DNA of 64,000 nucleotides from the NCBI RefSeq assembly GCF_000716435.1, contig NZ_JNWO01000033.1:19912-83911 (forward strand), written 5' to 3'. This stretch comes from Streptomyces xylophagus. GTDB taxonomy: Bacteria; Actinomycetota; Actinomycetes; Streptomycetales; Streptomycetaceae. The notes under the pieces are model-generated. The model worked only from the letters and a program-made list of their open reading frames with translations. It ran no database searches and had not been told where the DNA came from. Of this stretch, positions 8,985 through 17,004 are shown one piece after another. The stretch's first letter is position 1, and each line of letters begins with the position of its first letter. The translations under genes and the position numbers were made by a program.

Positions 8985-9057
8985 GCGGGTGGTGTGCGGT
9001 CTGCCGGCTCGCTGTGGCTGGTCGCGCCGTTCCCCGCGCCCCTGACGGGGCGCTGCA
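8985..9057. repeat. Streptomyces intergenic repeat, shortened copy
   Basis: The gap between the convergent tyrS and GlsB-like genes contains CTGTGGCTGGTCGCGCC followed by CCCCGCGCCCCT and a short hairpin GCGCCCC-TGA-CGGGGCGC. The same blocks occur, with about 30 extra bases between them, at 30703-30797. I recall this as a frequent repeat at gene ends in Streptomyces genomes. It may serve as a bidirectional terminator. Confidence 0.6.
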
Positions 9058-9058
9058 G

Positions 9059-9337
9059 TCAGGCTCGTTGTTTGTTCTTGCCGATTGTTGCCATGTAGGC
9101 CATGTCGACCACGAAGACGATGATGATCGCGGCGATGAGCTGGAACGCGTGGCGGCTCCAGTCGATGCCGCTGGTCGCGTCGACGCCGGCCGCTCGGGCA
9201 ATCGCGTTGCCGACGATGGCGCCGAGAATGCCGCAGATGGTGGTCAGCCAGAGCGGACTGTGCTGCTTGCCCGGGATGATCGCCTTCGCGATCAGACCCA
9301 GCACGAATCCCACGATGATCGCCCACAACCAGCCCAT
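9059..9337 (-). CDS. GlsB/YeaQ/YmgE family stress response membrane protein
   Basis: A 92-residue membrane protein with three hydrophobic segments, the first two with the family pattern (WAIIVGFVLGLIAKAIIPGK and GILGAIVGNAIARAAG). Members are transglycosylase-associated or stress-induced small proteins of unknown mechanism. The ATG at 9337 has an ideal AAGGAGG 6 nt upstream. The third segment (about residues 66-84) is followed by a short basic tail. Monocistronic, convergent with tyrS. Confidence 0.85.
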   Translation of the reverse strand: MGWLWAIIVGFVLGLIAKAIIPGKQHSPLWLTTICGILGAIVGNAIARAAGVDATSGIDWSRHAFQLIAAIIIVFVVDMAYMATIGKNKQRA

Positions 9338-9590
9338 GGCTGCCTCCTTGTACGGCTCGACGTTCGACGTGAGCATTACGCCAAGTGTGGGTCCGGTCGC
9401 CGTACGGCGCATGTCGGGTACGGCCATACGCGCTACGGCGCAGCTCCGTCGCCCGGACCCGAGGTGCCCCGCTCTCGAAGGCGACGGAGGCGCGGCGTAA
9501 CGTGGGACGTGTCGGGGCCCGGTTCCCGGATCGGGTGCGAACCGGGGTGCGGGCCGGGGAGAGTCCGATGCGGGCGGATGGTGGAATGTG

Positions 9591-9989
9591 ATGCGGAAGC
9601 TGCACGGCGAAGGCAACGCCCAGGTGTTCCGGATCACCGGAGCCCGGACGGGACTCGCGGAGGATGTCCGCGGTCGGCAGCGCCGGTATGTCATCTCGAT
9701 GTCGATCCGTACGGTGTCGGTGATCCTCGCCTGCTCGCTGTGGAACGTCGAACGGCACGTCGCGATCGTCGCGTTGGTGCTCGGTGTGCTGCTCCCCTAT
9801 GTCGCCGTGGTGATCGCGAACGCCGGGCGGGAGAACGCGCCGGGGCTTCCGTCGACATTTGTCACCGCTCCGCTGCGGCCGATGATCGCACCGCCGCGCG
9901 CTGACGGGACGTTCGCGGAACCCGTCCCGGAAGGCGTCGTGCCCGAGCCGGCGCCGGGTGCGGGAGGCGAACCGTACGACCGGTCGTGA
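9591..9989 (+). CDS. DUF3099 domain-containing membrane protein
   Basis: A 132-residue protein matching the actinobacterial DUF3099 family: a soluble N-terminus with FRITGARTGLAEDVRGRQRR, two adjacent transmembrane helices (about residues 35-78) and a Pro/Ala-rich acidic tail. The GTG at 9588 is immediately in front of the chosen ATG and cannot be excluded. Function unknown. It is followed by 220 nt containing two strong hairpins before the next gene. Confidence 0.8.
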   Translation: MRKLHGEGNAQVFRITGARTGLAEDVRGRQRRYVISMSIRTVSVILACSLWNVERHVAIVALVLGVLLPYVAVVIANAGRENAPGLPSTFVTAPLRPMIAPPRADGTFAEPVPEGVVPEPAPGAGGEPYDRS

Positions 9990-10104
9990 CCGTGGTGAAC
10001 GTCCCACAACCGGAAGTCGGCTCCGCACCAAGCTCAAGAAAAGCTCAGATCAATCATGTTGTTCCGGTGCCGAGCGACCGGTTACCCGTGACATACTTCG
10101 TACG

Positions 10105-10171
10105 CGCTCCGCATCCCCCGTCGGAGCGACAGACCGACGCCGGGCAGCTCCCCCCGTGGCTGCTCGGCGTC
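10105..10171 (+). terminator. Two successive hairpins before the Cys/His microprotein
   Basis: Hairpin one is CGCTCCG/CGGAGCG (10105-10128). Hairpin two has 13-bp arms with one G-U pair (10136-10148 and 10159-10171) and is followed by GCCTTTTC, so it looks like an intrinsic terminator. It may end the DUF3099 transcript, but its position 40 nt before the next start would also fit an attenuator leader. Confidence 0.55.
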
Positions 10172-10212
10172 GCCTTTTCAGCGCATCTGTGAGACGAATT
10201 CCGTGAGTTCCC

Positions 10213-10431
10213 GTGAGTGACGAGACACCGATCTGCTCCGCGAAGGGCTGCCGCTCCGACGCCGTGTGGGTCCTCGCGTGGAACAACCCGAAGATCCATA
10301 CGCCGGAGCGACGCAAGACGTGGCTCGCGTGCGAGGAGCATCGCGAGCACCTGTCCCAGTTCCTCGGTGTGCGGAGCTTCTTGAAGGACGTCGTAAAGTT
10401 CGAGGACTGGGAAGCGCCCGAGATCCCGTAG
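10213..10431 (+). CDS. Small Cys/His protein of unknown function (often labelled acetone carboxylase)
   Basis: A 72-residue soluble protein starting MSDETPICSAKGCRSDAVWVL. It has two Cys near the N-terminus (CSAKGC), a third Cys with a downstream His (LACEEHREHL) and a conserved C-terminal LGVRSFLKDV. The CxxxC...CxxH spacing suggests a single metal site. Many Streptomyces homologues carry the name acetone carboxylase by annotation transfer; at this size it cannot be that enzyme. Start GTG at 10213. It sits just before the convergent moaA gene. Confidence 0.75.
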   Translation: MSDETPICSAKGCRSDAVWVLAWNNPKIHTPERRKTWLACEEHREHLSQFLGVRSFLKDVVKFEDWEAPEIP

Positions 10432-10455
10432 AGCCTCTTCGCCTACGGCGGCTGC

Positions 10456-11445
10456 TCAGCCGCCGATCGCCGACATCGGCCGGTCCGGCTGGAGGAACGA
10501 CGGGTCGTCCAGGCCCGAGCCCGCCTTCTTGCCCCACATCGCCAGGCGCCAGATGCGGGCGATCTCCTCGTCCGGAGCGTCGGAGCGCAGGGCGGCGCGG
10601 AGGTCGGTCTCCTCGCGGGCGAACAGGCAGTTGCGTATCTGGCCGTCGGCGGTGAGGCGGGTGCGGTCGCAGGCTCCGCAGAACGGGCGGGTGACCGAGG
10701 CGATGACGCCCACGCGGTGCGGGCCGCCGTCCACGATCCAGCGTTCGGCCGGGGCCGAGCCGCGCTCGTCGGAGCGTTCGGGGGTCAGGTCGAAGCGGGT
10801 GTGGAGGGAGGCGAGGATGTCGCCGGCCGTGACCATGCCGTCGCGCGTCCAGCCGTGCTGGGCATCCAGGGGCATCTGCTCGATGAAGCGCAGTTCGTAG
10901 TCGTGCGCGACGGCCCAGGCCAGCAGGTCCGGGGCCTCGTCGGCGTTGAGTCCCGGCATCAGCACCGAGTTGATCTTCACCGGGGTCAGGCCCGCGTCGT
11001 GGGCGGCCTCCAGGCCGGCGAGGACGTCCTTGAGGCGGTCGCGCCGGGTGAGGGTCTTGAAGACGTCCGGGCGCAGGGTGTCCAGGGAGACGTTGACCCG
11101 GTCCAGGCCCGCCTTCTTCAGGGCGGTCGCCGTGCGCTTGAGGCCGATGCCGTTGGTCGTGAGGGACATCTGGGGGCGGGGCTCCAGGGCCGCGACCCGC
11201 TCGACGATGCCGACCAGGCCGGGGCGCAGCAGGGGCTCACCACCGGTGAAGCGGACCTCCTCGATGCCGAGGGAGGTGACCGCGATGTCGATCAGGCGGA
11301 CGATCTCGTCGTCCGTGAGGAGGTCGGGCTTCGCCAGCCACTGCAGGCCCTCCTCGGGCATGCAGTACGTACACCGGAGGTTGCACCGGTCGGTCAGCGA
11401 AACCCTCAGGTCGGTGGCCACTCGGCCATAGGTGTCGATGAGCAC
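10456..11445 (-). CDS. moaA: GTP 3',8-cyclase MoaA
   Basis: A 329-residue radical SAM enzyme that turns GTP into 3',8-cyclo-7,8-dihydro-GTP in molybdenum cofactor synthesis. The N-terminal cluster ligands are Cys21, Cys25 and Cys28 (CNLRCTYC); the C-terminal second cluster is in CGACDRTRL...NC. The protein ends in the Gly-Gly tail (SAIGG) required by MoaA. The start is GTG at 11445 with GGGAGGAGG upstream. No other molybdopterin gene is in the window, so it stands alone, next to the acetate-type symporter operon. Confidence 0.95.
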   Translation of the reverse strand: MLIDTYGRVATDLRVSLTDRCNLRCTYCMPEEGLQWLAKPDLLTDDEIVRLIDIAVTSLGIEEVRFTGGEPLLRPGLVGIVERVAALEPRPQMSLTTNGIGLKRTATALKKAGLDRVNVSLDTLRPDVFKTLTRRDRLKDVLAGLEAAHDAGLTPVKINSVLMPGLNADEAPDLLAWAVAHDYELRFIEQMPLDAQHGWTRDGMVTAGDILASLHTRFDLTPERSDERGSAPAERWIVDGGPHRVGVIASVTRPFCGACDRTRLTADGQIRNCLFAREETDLRAALRSDAPDEEIARIWRLAMWGKKAGSGLDDPSFLQPDRPMSAIGG

Positions 11446-11603
11446 GTGGGCCTCCTCCCTCGATTCGGATCGCATGTTTTCCGACACCTGCGAGCCTACG
11501 CGACACCGCTGACAACGAGAGCGGCCCGATCCCACGAGGTACGACGAGGCCGCGTCGTAGGGATCTACGACGCGGCCGTCGGCGTGGGGGGACTCGGAGT
11601 GGC

Positions 11604-13223
11604 TCAGTGGGCTCCGGTGCCGGTCAGGGACCGTACCTCCAGTTCCGCGTACTTGGCGGTGTCCGGCTCCTCCTTGGAGAGGATCGTGCCGAGCCAGCCC
11701 AGCAGGAAGCCGACGGGGATGGAGATGATGCCGGGGTTCTCCAGGGGGAACCAGTGGAAGTCGACGTCGGGGAACATCGACGTGGGTTTGCCCGAGACCA
11801 CTGGCGAGAACAGGACCAGGCCGACCGCGGTGACCAGGCCGCCGTAGATCGACCACAGGGCTCCTGGGGTGGTGAACCGCTTCCAGAAGAGGCTGTAGAG
11901 GATCGTCGGGAGGTTGGCGGAGGCGGCGACCGCGAAGGCGAGGGCGACCAGGCCGGCGACGTTCAGGTCGCGGGCGAGGGCGCCGAGGAGGATGGAGACG
12001 GCGCCGATGCCGACCGTGGCGTAGCGGGCGGCGGACATCTCCTGCTTCTCCGTCGCCTGTCCCCGCTTGATGACGTTCGCGTAGATGTCGTGCGCGAACG
12101 AGGACGACGAGGCCAGGGTCAGACCGGCGACGACCGCGAGGATCGTGGCGAAGGCGACCGCCGAGATGGTGGCCAGGAGGATGGCACCCCAGTTGGAGTC
12201 GACGCCGCCCAGATGGAGGGCCAGCAGGGGGGCCGCCGTGTTGCCCGCCTTGTTGGAGGCGATGATCTCGTCGGGTTTGATCAGTGCCGCCGCGCCGAAG
12301 CCGAGGGCCAGGGTCATCAGGTAGAAGGCGCCGATCAGGCCGATGGCCCAGATGACCGACTTACGGGCGGCCTTGGCGGTGGGCACCGTGTAGAAGCGGA
12401 TCAGGATGTGCGGCAGGCCGGCGGTGCCGAGGACCAGGGCGAGGCCGAGCGAGATGAAGTCCAGCTTGGTCGTACCGGTGGCGCCGTACTTGAGGCCGGG
12501 GTTCAGGAAGGCGGAGCCCTTGCCGCTGTTGGAGGCGGCCTTGCCGAGCAGGTCGGAGACGTTGAAGTTGAACTTCAGCAGCACCAGGAAGGTCAGCAGC
12601 AGGGCACCCGCGATGAGCAGGCAGGCCTTGACCATCTGGACCCAGGTGGTGCCCTTCATGCCGCCGATGGTGACGTACACGATCATCAGGACGCCGACCA
12701 GGGCGACGATGCCGATCTTGCCGGCGTCGGTGGTGATGCCGAGGAGCAGGGAGACCAGGACGCCCGCACCGGCCATCTGGGCCAGCAGATAGAAGATCGA
12801 CACCACGATGGTGGAGGTGCCGGCCGCCGTACGTACCGGGCGCTGATGCAAGCGGTACGCGAGGACGTCGCCCATGGTGTAGCGGCCGGAGTTGCGCAGC
12901 GGTTCGGCCACCAGGAGCAGGGCGACCAGCCAGGCGACCAGGAAGCCGATGGAGTACAGGAAGCCGTCGTAGCCGAAGAGGGCGATGGCGCCCGCGATGC
13001 CCAGGAAGGACGCGGCGGACATGTAGTCGCCGGAGACGGCGAGGCCGTTCTGGAAGGCGGTGAACTGGCGGCCGCCCGCGTAGAAGTCGGCGGCGCTCTT
13101 TGTCTGGCGGCCCGCCCATACGGTGATGACGAGCGTCGCGGCGACGAAGACCGCGAACAGGGTGATGATCAGCGGGCGGTGCTGGCTCGCCTCGCCGGCG
13201 GCCAGGGTGATCGCGGGGCTCAT
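11604..13223 (-). CDS. Sodium:solute symporter (ActP-like cation/acetate symporter)
   Basis: A 539-residue solute:sodium symporter-family permease with about 13 transmembrane segments. The sequence RQTKSAADFYAGGRQFTAFQNG near residue 50 and GDYMSAASFLGI are typical of the acetate/propionate (ActP) branch. It probably imports short-chain monocarboxylates with Na+ or H+. The start ATG at 13223 overlaps the stop of the DUF485 gene by 4 nt, the same pairing as yjcH-actP of enteric bacteria. The substrate is inferred from family, not shown. Confidence 0.88.
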   Translation of the reverse strand: MSPAITLAAGEASQHRPLIITLFAVFVAATLVITVWAGRQTKSAADFYAGGRQFTAFQNGLAVSGDYMSAASFLGIAGAIALFGYDGFLYSIGFLVAWLVALLLVAEPLRNSGRYTMGDVLAYRLHQRPVRTAAGTSTIVVSIFYLLAQMAGAGVLVSLLLGITTDAGKIGIVALVGVLMIVYVTIGGMKGTTWVQMVKACLLIAGALLLTFLVLLKFNFNVSDLLGKAASNSGKGSAFLNPGLKYGATGTTKLDFISLGLALVLGTAGLPHILIRFYTVPTAKAARKSVIWAIGLIGAFYLMTLALGFGAAALIKPDEIIASNKAGNTAAPLLALHLGGVDSNWGAILLATISAVAFATILAVVAGLTLASSSSFAHDIYANVIKRGQATEKQEMSAARYATVGIGAVSILLGALARDLNVAGLVALAFAVAASANLPTILYSLFWKRFTTPGALWSIYGGLVTAVGLVLFSPVVSGKPTSMFPDVDFHWFPLENPGIISIPVGFLLGWLGTILSKEEPDTAKYAELEVRSLTGTGAH

Positions 13224-13576
13224 GCGCCGCCCTCCATCCGGGACTTGATGGCTTCGGCCTTGGGGTCGAGCTTCGTGGCGGAGTACCGCGCGGACCACCA
13301 GGCGATGAGGAACGTGGTGAGGAACTGGCCGAGGCCCAGGACGAGGGCGACGTTGATGTTGCCGACGACCTTGGTGTCCATGAAGTCGTCCGCGTAGTTG
13401 GACAGCAGGACGTACAGCAGGTACCAGGCGATGAAGGCGACGGTCAGCGGGAAGGCGAAGGAGCGGTGGGCGTGGCGCAGTTCGGCGAACTCCGCGCTCT
13501 CCTGGACCTGTTCGAACTCCTCGGTGGTGGGGAGTTTGCGTTCGGCTTTCGAGGGTGGCGGTGTCTCGGTGGCCAC
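13220..13576 (-). CDS. DUF485 domain-containing small membrane protein
   Basis: A 118-residue protein with two transmembrane helices (about residues 48-66 and 80-101) separated by NYADDFMDTKVVGN, matching DUF485/YjcH, the small partner encoded with ActP-type symporters. The GTG start at 13576 has GAGGAGA upstream. First gene of a two-gene operon with the symporter. Its role is not established; it is presumed to assist the permease. Confidence 0.87.
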   Translation of the reverse strand: MATETPPPSKAERKLPTTEEFEQVQESAEFAELRHAHRSFAFPLTVAFIAWYLLYVLLSNYADDFMDTKVVGNINVALVLGLGQFLTTFLIAWWSARYSATKLDPKAEAIKSRMEGGA

Positions 13577-13818
13577 GGTGTCTCCTCGCGTTGCGGACCT
13601 GCGGGTTCTGATCGGACTTGGCGCTTCCTGCTCAAGGGCACGGCGCGACACGTCGACCGGTTCAACGCCTTTGACTTCTTTCGGTAGTCGTCTTTGGGAA
13701 ATCATTGCTGGCCAGTCACCGCGGGAGATAACTTCAGGTCTGCACCACTAGTCATGTACCTGCCCGAGCGCGCCACCACGTCTCGGGCCGTTTCGTTTCC
13801 GGATGATGTGGAGATCCC

Positions 13819-15351
13819 ATGGCTCATCTGCGCCCCAGACGCCGGCTCGCCCTGGCCGTACCGGTCGTGCTGTCGTTGACCGCCTCGCTCGGCTTCCTCC
13901 CGTCGGCGGCCTCGGCGGTCCCGGTCGCGGAGACCACCGCGCAGACCGCTGACGCGCCCAACCTCGCGTATGTGGTCAACACTCGGCTGGACCACTGGAC
14001 GATCAACTCGGTCAAGAAGGCGATCAATGCGGCCGGCGGCACCATCGTGGTGACGTACGAGAAGATCGGTGTGATCGTCGTGCACTCGGCGAACCCCGAC
14101 TTCGGGTCGGTCATCCGCAAGGTGCGCGGTGTGCAGTCGGCCGGTGCCACGCGCACCGCGCCGCTGAGCCTCGCGTCGACGACCGACGAGGGCTCGGTGC
14201 AGTACCTCTCCAAGGAGCAGGCCGCCAAGACGGCGAAGGCCTCCGCGGCCGCCGGTGACAGCGAGCCCCTCGAGGCCGACCAGTGGGACCTGCCGGCCAT
14301 CGGTGCCGACAAGGCCGCGAAGATCAACCCGGGCAGCAAGAGCGTGACGGTCGCCGTGATCGACGTCGGCGTCGACGACACCCACCCGGACATCGCCCCG
14401 AACTTCTCCCCCTCGCAGTCCGCGAACTGCGTGGGCGGCAAGGCGGACACGACGTACGGCTCCTGGCGTCCCGTGGACTCCGCCCACTACCACGGCACGC
14501 ATGTCGCGGGTGAGATCGCCGCCGCCCGCAACGGCATCGGTGTGGCGGGGGTCGCGCCGGGTGTGAAGGTCGCCGGGATCACGGTGGCCGAGCCGGACTC
14601 GACCCAGCTGTTCTACCCGGAGAGCGTGGTCTGCGCGTTCGTGTTCGCCGCGGATCACGGCGTGGAGATCACCAACAACAGCTACTACGTTGATCCTTGG
14701 CTGTACAACTGCATGGACGACCCCGATCAACGTGCCATTGTTGACGCGGTCAACAGGGCCCAGCTGTACGCCCAGAGCAAGGGCACGCTCAATGTGGCCG
14801 CGGCCGGCAACTCCAACGACGACCTCGACTCGGACGCCCTGGTCGACGACTCCAGCCCCGACGATTCGACCGCGGTGCCCCGTACGGTCGACCCGCACGA
14901 GTGCTTCGACGTGCCGACCCAGTTGCCGGGTGTCGTCACGGTGAGCTCGGTCGGCGTCACCAAGGCCAAGTCGTACTTCTCCAGCTACGGCCAGGGCGTG
15001 ATCGACGTGTCGGCGCCGGGCGGGGACGCCCGGCAGATCCCGGACACCCCGTCGAAGAACGGCCGCATCCTGTCGACGCTGCCGAACAACACGTACGGCT
15101 ACCTCCAGGGCACCTCGATGGCGACCCCGCACGTGGCCGCCGTGGCCGCGCTGCTCAAGTCCACGCACCGGTACGCCACTCCGGCCCAGCTGCAGGCGCT
15201 GCTGAAGGCCGAGGCGGACAACCCGGGCTGCCCGACCGACCCGTACGACACCAACGGCGACGGCATCGTGGACGCGACCTGCGTCGGCGGCAAGCGCGTC
15301 AACGGCTTCTACGGGTTCGGCATCGTCAACGCGCTGCGGGCGGTGAAGTAG
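13819..15351 (+). CDS. Secreted S8 family serine protease (subtilisin-like)
   Basis: A 510-residue subtilase with a signal peptide (residues 1-33, ending AASA) and a propeptide-like region to about residue 150. The catalytic triad is visible: Asp182 in AVIDVGVDD, His225 in HGTHVAGE and Ser433 in GTSMATPH; the oxyanion Asn is in EITNNSYY. It is predicted to be exported and self-processed. The ATG follows GGAGATCCC. It is monocistronic and followed by a strong terminator. Substrate unknown. Confidence 0.95.
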   Translation: MAHLRPRRRLALAVPVVLSLTASLGFLPSAASAVPVAETTAQTADAPNLAYVVNTRLDHWTINSVKKAINAAGGTIVVTYEKIGVIVVHSANPDFGSVIRKVRGVQSAGATRTAPLSLASTTDEGSVQYLSKEQAAKTAKASAAAGDSEPLEADQWDLPAIGADKAAKINPGSKSVTVAVIDVGVDDTHPDIAPNFSPSQSANCVGGKADTTYGSWRPVDSAHYHGTHVAGEIAAARNGIGVAGVAPGVKVAGITVAEPDSTQLFYPESVVCAFVFAADHGVEITNNSYYVDPWLYNCMDDPDQRAIVDAVNRAQLYAQSKGTLNVAAAGNSNDDLDSDALVDDSSPDDSTAVPRTVDPHECFDVPTQLPGVVTVSSVGVTKAKSYFSSYGQGVIDVSAPGGDARQIPDTPSKNGRILSTLPNNTYGYLQGTSMATPHVAAVAALLKSTHRYATPAQLQALLKAEADNPGCPTDPYDTNGDGIVDATCVGGKRVNGFYGFGIVNALRAVK

Positions 15352-15366
15352 ACAGGACACCCGTCA

Positions 15367-15396
15367 ACGGGCCGGGCGGATCTCCGCCCGGCCCGT
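15367..15396 (+). terminator. Terminator of the subtilase gene
   Basis: A perfect 14-bp inverted repeat (15367-15380 with 15383-15396) centred 30 nt after the protease stop, followed by TCGTGCG. The G+C-rich stem without a long U run is usual for Streptomyces terminators. Confidence 0.75.
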
Positions 15397-15445
15397 TCGT
15401 GCGTGCACATGTGTCCAGTCATGTGTGCAGGCACAGCTATATATG

Positions 15446-15476
15446 TTGATTGAATCAATACTGCATAGTTCAATCA
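15446..15476. promoter_or_regulatory. A+T-rich palindrome and half-site at the CoA-transferase start
   Basis: TTGATT-G-AATCAA (15446-15458) is a perfect palindrome. Part of it, TGATTGAA, recurs inverted as TTCAATCA (15469-15476), which touches the ATG of the CoA-transferase gene. Such paired half-sites over a start codon fit repressor binding. No regulator gene is adjacent. Confidence 0.4.
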
Positions 15477-16903
15477 TGACTGACATCAAGGCGGCATGGG
15501 CCGCGATGGGCGGCGATCCCGCTCTGGTCTCGCGAGTGTCGACCGTCGCGCGCCAGGGTGCGCTTGAAGCGCGGCTTCCCGTACGGGAGTTGGCGCGGGC
15601 CTGTGTGGGAGCGTGTGCGTTGGCCGCCGCCGAGTTGGGGGCGCGGCGGGCCGGACTCAGTGGGGTGCCCGGGGTGCGGGTGGACGACGGGGCCGTCGCC
15701 ACGGCGTTCGTCAGTGAGCGGCATCTGTTGATCGACGGGCGGGCGCCGGTCACCTTCGCGCCGCTGTCCCGGTTCTGGCGGACGGCCGACGGCTGGGTCC
15801 GCACCCACGCGAACTATCCGCACCACCGGGCGCGGCTGCTGGGCGCGTTGAAGCTGCCGGAGGACGCGTCGGTGGAGGACGTGGCCGGCGTGCTCGCCGA
15901 GCGGTCCGCCCTGGAGGTCGAGACCACGGTGTACGGCGCCGGAGGTCTCGCGGTCGCACTGCGGACGGCGGAGGAGTGGGCCGCTCACCCGCAAGGGGTC
16001 GCGGTGGCCGGGCGGCCGCTCGTCGAGCGGGAGCGGCTCGACACGGCACGCGCGCGTGTGCTCCCGCCGCTCGACGGCGATCCCTTGCTGCCCGCCTCCG
16101 GGCTGCGCGTGCTCGATCTGACCCGGGTCATCGCGGGCCCGGTCGCCACCCGCACGCTGGCGCTGCTCGGCGCGGACGTGCTGCGCGTGGACGCCCCGCA
16201 GTTGCCGGAGGCCCCGGACGCGCACGCGGACACCGGTTGCGGGAAGCGGTCGACCCGGCTGGACCTCGGTACGGCGGCCGACCGGCGGACCTTCGAGGAG
16301 TTGCTCGCGCGGGCGGACGTGGTCGTCACCGGGTACCGGCCGGGGGCTCTGGACCGGTTCGGCCTCTCCCCTGAGGACTTGATCGTCCGCAGGTCCGGGC
16401 TGATCGTGGCGCAGTTGTCGGCGTGGGGTGCTTACGGGCCGTGGGGCGACCGGCGCGGGTTCGACAGCCTGGCGCAGGTCGCCACGGGCATCGCGGCGAT
16501 CGAAGGGTCACTGGAGCGGCCCGGTGCGCTGCCCGCGCAGGCCCTCGACCACGGGACCGGGTATCTGCTCGCGGCGGCGGTGCTGCGGGCGCTGACGGAA
16601 CAGATGGAGCAGGGTTACAGCCTCGCCCTGCGGCTGGCGCTCGCGCGGACCGCGGCCTGGCTGACGACGGGCGGGGGCGAGCGGGGAGGGGCGGCCGGAA
16701 CGGCGTACGAGAGCGAGCGGGGCCGGACGGCACACGAGTCGCGCGGGACGGCGTACAACCAGCCGGATGCCTGGCTGGTCGAGACCGACAGCGGTATCGG
16801 TCGGCTGCGGCACGCGCTGTCGCCGGTCTCCTTCGCCGGTGGGCCCGCGAACTGGGCGCGTCCGCCGGGTCGTTGGGGCACGGACCCGGCTCGTTGGGCT
16901 TGA
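15476..16903 (+). CDS. CaiB/BaiF (type III) CoA transferase family protein
   Basis: A 475-residue protein. The segment from about residue 205 (SGLRVLDLTRVIAGPVATR) is the usual beginning of a type III CoA transferase, and SAWGAYGPWGDRRGFDSLAQ and DHGTGYLLAAAVLRAL follow as in the family. The first 190 residues do not look like a normal N-terminus; parts (YPHHRARLLGALKLPED, then GVAVAGRP) recall the C-terminal part of family members, so the protein may be a rearranged or duplicated, shortened form. The start ATG at 15476 lies within an A+T-rich operator-like region and lacks a good ribosome site. Substrate unknown. Confidence 0.7.
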   Translation: MTDIKAAWAAMGGDPALVSRVSTVARQGALEARLPVRELARACVGACALAAAELGARRAGLSGVPGVRVDDGAVATAFVSERHLLIDGRAPVTFAPLSRFWRTADGWVRTHANYPHHRARLLGALKLPEDASVEDVAGVLAERSALEVETTVYGAGGLAVALRTAEEWAAHPQGVAVAGRPLVERERLDTARARVLPPLDGDPLLPASGLRVLDLTRVIAGPVATRTLALLGADVLRVDAPQLPEAPDAHADTGCGKRSTRLDLGTAADRRTFEELLARADVVVTGYRPGALDRFGLSPEDLIVRRSGLIVAQLSAWGAYGPWGDRRGFDSLAQVATGIAAIEGSLERPGALPAQALDHGTGYLLAAAVLRALTEQMEQGYSLALRLALARTAAWLTTGGGERGGAAGTAYESERGRTAHESRGTAYNQPDAWLVETDSGIGRLRHALSPVSFAGGPANWARPPGRWGTDPARWA

Positions 16904-17004
16904 TCCGGGGGTCGACCGGAAACGTACCTATGAGCGGAATGCCGTTCCGCCAGTTGTTTTGTTTGCACTTGCCCGGTTCTGTGGCGGCTGGTGAAGATCT
17001 TGGG

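Noticed and set aside
9705..9730. GTGTCGGTG resembling a RecA-NDp upstream block
   Set aside because: Inside the DUF3099 coding region, without a matching -10 at the right spacing and no gene start after it.
11607..13397. A 596-residue open frame antisense to the symporter
   Set aside because: Gly/Asp/Gln-rich shadow of a clear membrane permease; no family features.
13702..15360. A 552-residue open frame antisense to the subtilase
   Set aside because: No motif; the sense strand has signal peptide and full catalytic triad.
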